Of a DNA stretch of 46,943 nucleotides, positions 43,155 through 46,943 are shown one piece after another. Under the pieces are notes generated by a model. That model worked only from the letters and a program-made list of their open reading frames with translations. It was not told the origin of the DNA and searched no databases. This stretch comes from OCS116 cluster bacterium AG-430-B22 (GTDB taxonomy: Bacteria > Pseudomonadota > Alphaproteobacteria > MED-G09). Every line of letters starts with the position of its first letter. The first letter of the stretch is position 1. The translations under genes were made by a program, and so were the position numbers. The stretch covers positions 97,330-144,272 of the forward strand of contig QCOD01000001.1 in NCBI GenBank assembly GCA_003209955.1. Direction: 5' to 3'.

Positions 43155-43885
43155 AATTTAAAAGAAAAACATATTTTTTCTTCATAATATTTTTGAGTCT
43201 AATTGCTTTTTCAATTTATTCATTCTTTTATGAAAATAATCCTTTAAATAATTATTATAATAATTTTTCAAATTCATTTTTTAAACTTGAAAAATTAAAA
43301 CTTGATGGAAGGTTAAGATCAAACAAGACAAAGATCTTGTCTTCTTTATCACTTGAAATCAACTCGCCTATTCTTGATATCAATTTAGAAAAAATAAAAA
43401 AAAATATTTTGTCAGTCCCTTGGATAAAAAGTGCAAAAGTAAGCAGAAAACTTCCAAATGAAATTCATATTTTTATTGAAGAGTATGAACCTGCTGCTAT
43501 TTGGGAAAATAAAAATGAAGTTTTAATACTTGATAAAGATGGATATCATATTGAAAAAATTCAAAAAAAAGATGCATATTCTGATTTACTTTTTGTTTAT
43601 GGCAATGAGGCGGATTTAAATCTCAGTAATTTTTTAAATGCTTTGGATGATTATCCTTCATTAAGAGGAAGGATTGATTATGCAACTTTTATTGGTAAAA
43701 GAAGATGGGATTTATATTTTAAAGAGGGTGTCTTAATTAAATTGCCTATGGGGGATGTAAATGATGCTTTGCTTGAGCTAGATCAACATTTAAAAGATTA
43801 CAACTTAATAGAAAAGGGTCATAAGAAAATTGATTTAAGAATAAAAGGTGAAATATCTACAGATAGAGTTTTCAAAAAAAGTTAA
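43148..43885 (+). CDS. ftsQ: Cell division protein FtsQ
   Basis: FtsQ is a bitopic membrane protein that links early (FtsA, FtsZ) and late division proteins through FtsL-FtsB. The 245-residue product has a basic start, one membrane helix about 8-28 ('FFFIIFLSLIAFSIYSFFY'), then a POTRA-like domain about 48-115 ('LEKLKLDGRLRSNKTKILSSL', split; 'ILDINLEKIKKNILSVPWIKSAKVSRKLPNEIHIFIEEYEPAAIW', split) and the beta domain. 'PWIKSAKVSRKLPNEIHI' is the diagnostic piece. It overlaps ddl by 7 bases and ftsA by one base. Confidence 0.93.
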   Translation: MLKFKRKTYFFFIIFLSLIAFSIYSFFYENNPLNNYYNNFSNSFFKLEKLKLDGRLRSNKTKILSSLSLEINSPILDINLEKIKKNILSVPWIKSAKVSRKLPNEIHIFIEEYEPAAIWENKNEVLILDKDGYHIEKIQKKDAYSDLLFVYGNEADLNLSNFLNALDDYPSLRGRIDYATFIGKRRWDLYFKEGVLIKLPMGDVNDALLELDQHLKDYNLIEKGHKKIDLRIKGEISTDRVFKKS

Positions 43886-45174
43886 TGAAAAAAAATAGCA
43901 ATCAAATAGATTTATTTTCAGTAGATAATAAATCAAATCAATCAAAAAATATTTTGACAGCCATAGATATTGGATCAGATAAGATTGTTTGTTTTATTGC
44001 TAAAATTGATGAAATAACGAGAGAAAAAAGAGGATTAAGGGTTGTTGGATCTGGATATTGTCAATCAAAAGGTATAAGAAACGGTAAAGTTATTGATCAA
44101 AGGGAGGCAGAAAAATCGATAAGACTTGCCCTGGATAAAGCTGAAAAAGATGCAAATATTGAGATTAATAATGTTTATGTTTGTATTTCAGGTGATTTCT
44201 TAAAAAGTCATGTTTTAAAAGGTTCAATTAGCATTCCACAAAGAACGATTAATCAAGAACATGTTGCTGAAGTTATTTCTATAACTAATAATAAATATAC
44301 TCCAACTAACCAGAAAATAATTCATATTGTCCCTTCGAATTTTTTTGTAGATGGAACAAGGAATGTTATCGATCCGTCAGGTTTAGTAGCAGATAAGCTT
44401 GGCGTAGAATTAAACTATATCACATCTGAAATTAATCCTCTTATTAATATAGAAAATATTATTAAAAAGATGCATTTAAAAATAGAGGGCTTTATTGCAA
44501 AACCATATGCATCAGGTTTAGCCTGTTTACAGGAACATGAGCTAGATTTTGGTTCAGTTTGTATTGATATTGGTTGTGGTACTACATCAATATCAATATT
44601 TTTTGAGGGAACAATAGTCTATGCAAAAACTATAAATCTAGGAGGGTGGTACATAACTAACGATGTTGCCTTAGGATTGCATACATCTTTTGAACATGCT
44701 GAGGGAATTAAAAATTTATATGGTAATACAATTATGGGCACTAATGACTCTGAACAATATTATGAAATTCCAAATGATAGTGAAAACACTACAAGAAATA
44801 AATTTAAACTTAGTAATTTAGTATCTATAATTAAATATAGGTATGAAGAAATACTAGAGAAAGCCGATGAAGTAATTGAAAAATCTGGTTATTCTGAATA
44901 TGCAAAAAGAAATATTATATTAACGGGCGGTACAGCAGGATTACCAGGAAGTATTGAATTAGCTCAAAGAGTTTTTGATGCAAATGTTAGAGTAGGTTTG
45001 CCTACTAAAATTGGCGGCTTGTCAGGTGAAATTGGTAGTCCTTCATTTTCATCATGCTCAGGCGTACTAATACACTGTTTAAAAAAATCAAAAAAGAATC
45101 ATGAAGCAATTTCAATAAAGAGCGCTGAAAAAATTGGTAAGTTCTTTAAAAATCTTATGGGCCAAGATTTTTAA
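43885..45174 (+). CDS. ftsA: Cell division protein FtsA
   Basis: FtsA is the actin-like protein that anchors FtsZ filaments to the membrane and recruits other division proteins. The 429-residue sequence shows the ATPase-fold marks 'LTAIDIGSDKIVCFIAK', 'GIRNGKVIDQREAEKSI' (1C-domain region), 'SVCIDIGCGTTSISIF', and 'NIILTGGTAGLPGSIELA'. The C-terminal 'EKIGKFFKNLMGQDF' can form the amphipathic helix that inserts in the membrane. It starts in overlap with the ftsQ stop and is followed by a 68-bp gap before ftsZ, the largest gap inside the division cluster. Confidence 0.95.
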   Translation: MKKNSNQIDLFSVDNKSNQSKNILTAIDIGSDKIVCFIAKIDEITREKRGLRVVGSGYCQSKGIRNGKVIDQREAEKSIRLALDKAEKDANIEINNVYVCISGDFLKSHVLKGSISIPQRTINQEHVAEVISITNNKYTPTNQKIIHIVPSNFFVDGTRNVIDPSGLVADKLGVELNYITSEINPLINIENIIKKMHLKIEGFIAKPYASGLACLQEHELDFGSVCIDIGCGTTSISIFFEGTIVYAKTINLGGWYITNDVALGLHTSFEHAEGIKNLYGNTIMGTNDSEQYYEIPNDSENTTRNKFKLSNLVSIIKYRYEEILEKADEVIEKSGYSEYAKRNIILTGGTAGLPGSIELAQRVFDANVRVGLPTKIGGLSGEIGSPSFSSCSGVLIHCLKKSKKNHEAISIKSAEKIGKFFKNLMGQDF

Positions 45175-45230
45175 AATCTCCAATTTCTTGTTAAAAACTT
45201 AGAATCAGTTGAAATATTAACTAATTTGCT

Positions 45231-45237
45231 AAGGAGG
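45231..45237 (+). promoter_or_regulatory. Strong Shine-Dalgarno of ftsZ
   Basis: AAGGAGG, the full anti-16S complement, lies 5 bases before the TTG start codon at 45243. It is among the strongest ribosome sites in the window and decides the non-ATG start of ftsZ. Confidence 0.8.
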
Positions 45238-45242
45238 TTGCT

Positions 45243-46577
45243 TTGTCAATTGAATTATCTGCGCCTGAGGTTGAAAAATTAAAACCCCGTCTTGCCCTTC
45301 TAGGTATTGGTGGCGGAGGAGGTAATGCTCTAAGAACTATGATTGATAGTGGTTTAAAGGGAGTAGATTTGTATGCTGTTAATACAGATGCTCAAGCACT
45401 AGAGGAACATGATCAGACTACAAGAATTCAAATAGGAGCAAATATTACAAAGGGTTTAGGTGCAGGAGCTGACCCTAAAATAGGAAAAAAAGCTGCGCAA
45501 GAATCTATCGAGGAGTTAAAAAGTTACCTGAAAGGAATAAATATGCTCTTTATTACTGCCTGCATGGGTGGAGGAACGGGAACAGGTGCTGCTCCAATAG
45601 TAGCAAAACTTGCAAAAGAGATGGGTATTCTTACTGTTGGCGTTGTAACTACACCATGGAAGTATGATGGAACAAAAAGAATGAAGATGGCTAAAGAAGG
45701 TATAGATGAACTTTCAAAATGTCTTGATACCCTGATAGTTGTTCCCAATGAGAATGTATTTAGGGTTGCTAATATAGAAACTTCTTTTGATGAATGTAAT
45801 GAAATTATTAATAGAACTTTATATGATGGTGTCTCTGCAATTAGTTCTCTAATAACTAAGAGAGGAAGAATTAATATAGATTTTGCAGATGTTAAGACAA
45901 TTATGGCATTTATTGGAAAAGCGATGTTTGGCGTTGGACAAGCTTCTGGTGATGATAGAGCGGTTATTGCTGCTAAAACATCTATATCAAACCCAATGCT
46001 AGACGGAATCAATTTAAGAGATGCTAAAGGTCTTCTTATTTCAATTACTGCAAATACTGAAATTACCCCTGTTGAAATTGATGCTGCTACAAATGTTATC
46101 CAGAATGAGGTAAACAACCCAGATGATTGCGAAATCATAACAGGTGTTTTTATGGATGAGGAATTAGGCGATGAATTAATTGTGGCTACTGTTGCTACTG
46201 GAATGAATGACCAAATTGAAGATAAAGTTATTGAAATTGAGCCATCAACCAATGATAGTCTTGAAGAATATAATGATGATGTTCAACCAGTCGATCTTGA
46301 AGTTAGAAAAGTTAATCAGGACCACCCAGTAAATACAGATGATTATCCGGATATAATGGAAAATAAATTTGATGAGCAAGAAATAGATAATTTAGAGGAA
46401 ACAGAATTAGAACAAGAACAACAGGCAGATGTAATAGAAGATTTGCCGGAACCTGAAGATTGGGAGAATGATGATGTTCCGTTATTTAAGAGCGATAGAC
46501 TTGATAATAATGATGATAATAAAGATTTTGACTCACAAATGGAAATTCCTGCTTTTTTAAGAAAAAATAAACAATGA
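45243..46577 (+). CDS. ftsZ: Cell division GTPase FtsZ
   Basis: FtsZ is the tubulin-like GTPase that forms the division ring. The 444-residue product has 'LKPRLALLGIGGGGGNALRTMI', split at 14-33, the tubulin signature 'GGGTGTGAAP' at 109-118, 'TTPWKYDGTKRM', and the T7-like 'INIDFADVKTIM'. After about residue 320 comes a long, very acidic, low-complexity linker (Asp/Glu/Asn rich), then the conserved C-terminal peptide 'EIPAFLRKNKQ', which binds FtsA and other partners. The start is TTG, fixed by a perfect AAGGAGG. One GANTC site (45202-45206) lies in the upstream gap. There is no clear terminator before lpxC; 218 bp of AT-rich DNA follow, in which I see no gene. Confidence 0.96.
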   Translation: MSIELSAPEVEKLKPRLALLGIGGGGGNALRTMIDSGLKGVDLYAVNTDAQALEEHDQTTRIQIGANITKGLGAGADPKIGKKAAQESIEELKSYLKGINMLFITACMGGGTGTGAAPIVAKLAKEMGILTVGVVTTPWKYDGTKRMKMAKEGIDELSKCLDTLIVVPNENVFRVANIETSFDECNEIINRTLYDGVSAISSLITKRGRINIDFADVKTIMAFIGKAMFGVGQASGDDRAVIAAKTSISNPMLDGINLRDAKGLLISITANTEITPVEIDAATNVIQNEVNNPDDCEIITGVFMDEELGDELIVATVATGMNDQIEDKVIEIEPSTNDSLEEYNDDVQPVDLEVRKVNQDHPVNTDDYPDIMENKFDEQEIDNLEETELEQEQQADVIEDLPEPEDWENDDVPLFKSDRLDNNDDNKDFDSQMEIPAFLRKNKQ

Positions 46578-46795
46578 AATTTAAATTTTCGTCCTTCTAT
46601 TAAATATAATTTGATAAGATCGAACATATTAACTCGCTTTTTTTACTTATTAATAATGAAAAATAAAGAAAATTAAGTTAATTAATATTATAGATTACTA
46701 TTAATTTATAAAGTTACAAATAGACACAAAGTTTGATTTGGATTCTTTTATTATCACTGTTAACTAAGATACTAATCTATTTGTGGAAATTTAAA

Positions 46796-46943
46796 ATGTC
46801 TTGTAGTTTTCTAACAGCTTCTGGGTTTTATCCATGGCAGACAACAATAAAGAAAAAAATATCAACTTCTGGAATTGGTCTTCATAAGGGTGATATAATA
46901 AACTGTTTTGAGCTTCCATCCATAATAGGGACCTCAGGACCAT
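46796..46943 (+). CDS. lpxC: UDP-3-O-acyl-N-acetylglucosamine deacetylase, N-terminal fragment
   Basis: The window ends inside the start of lpxC, the zinc deacetylase that commits UDP-acyl-GlcNAc to lipid A. From the ATG at 46796 the frame reads 'MSCSFLTASGFYPWQ' and then 'TTIKKKISTSGIGLHKGD', which matches the conserved 'QRTIKxxIxxxGVGLHSG' opening of LpxC. The N-terminus is about 14 residues longer than usual, and the bases after 'GLHKGD' ('IINCFELPSIIGTSGP') align only loosely with the usual 'V...L.PAP.NTGI'. lpxC directly after ftsZ is the standard end of the dcw cluster. Only 49 codons are visible, so metal ligands cannot be checked. Confidence 0.8.
   Translation, partial: MSCSFLTASGFYPWQTTIKKKISTSGIGLHKGDIINCFELPSIIGTSGP

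Noticed and set aside
45524-46252. Long open frame of 242 codons on the minus strand
   Set aside because: It is entirely antisense to ftsZ, has no motif or ribosome site, and its composition mirrors the ftsZ codons.
46578-46795. CtrA-type TTAA-N7-TTAA sites before lpxC or ftsZ
   Set aside because: Many TTAA words occur by chance in this AT-rich DNA, and I found no pair with the right 7-base spacing.
1-46943. tRNA genes, CRISPR arrays, IS elements or a defence system
   Set aside because: All gaps were read; none holds a tRNA-like cloverleaf, regular repeats, transposase or toxin/restriction genes. ccrM is an orphan cell-cycle methylase, not part of a restriction system.

Overview
The window is about 47 kb of very AT-rich DNA (roughly 30-33% G+C by eye) from a free-living, probably marine, alphaproteobacterium. 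The evidence is a CcrM-type GANTC methyltransferase next to rnhB, an ispH-thrB-rnhA operon, ubiA/rsmE/gshA side by side, a meso-diaminopimelate MurE, and a full division and cell-wall (dcw) cluster ending in ftsQ-ftsA-ftsZ-lpxC. Genes are tightly packed, many overlap by 1-8 bases, and there are no IS elements, prophage, CRISPR arrays or tRNA genes. I cannot name the order or genus safely.

Left part (1-9.9 kb): the end of an M19 dipeptidase, yqgE, a Prx5-type peroxiredoxin, and the ispH-thrB-rnhA operon on the minus strand. A small orphan lipoprotein follows. Next is a tandem glycine riboswitch controlling gcvT-gcvH-gcvPA-gcvPB, with rnhB coupled to the end of gcvPB. The DNA after the second aptamer can fold into an alternative structure that buries the gcvT Shine-Dalgarno sequence.

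Middle (9.9-28.4 kb): ccrM, preceded by three GANTC sites spaced exactly 20 bp apart; divergent ubiA and rsmE; gshA; a pair of acyl-CoA dehydrogenases that look like a two-subunit enzyme; a Tat-exported PhoD-like phosphatase; two large TonB-dependent receptors, each followed by a clear intrinsic terminator; dusA; a TauE-like exporter; a phosphomannomutase/phosphoglucomutase; a short-chain dehydrogenase; and a glutathione-transferase-like protein.

Right part (28.4-46.9 kb): rnpB (RNase P RNA) with its own promoter, then the complete dcw cluster mraZ-rsmH-ftsL-ftsI-murE-murF-mraY-murD-ftsW-murG-murC-murB-ddl-ftsQ-ftsA-ftsZ, and the start of lpxC. The mraZ leader has a phased MraZ operator, a perfect -10 box, a perfect DnaA box and a GANTC site within about 80 bp. 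This suggests that MraZ, DnaA and CcrM inputs could meet on the division operon. murB is interrupted by a one-base frameshift in a run of eight T.

The content is mostly core housekeeping and I see no clearly new multi-gene system. The most interesting signals are regulatory or structural: the riboswitch expression platform, the mraZ control region, the GANTC triplet before ccrM, the murB frameshift, and the fact that all five convergent gene pairs share palindromic stop codons.
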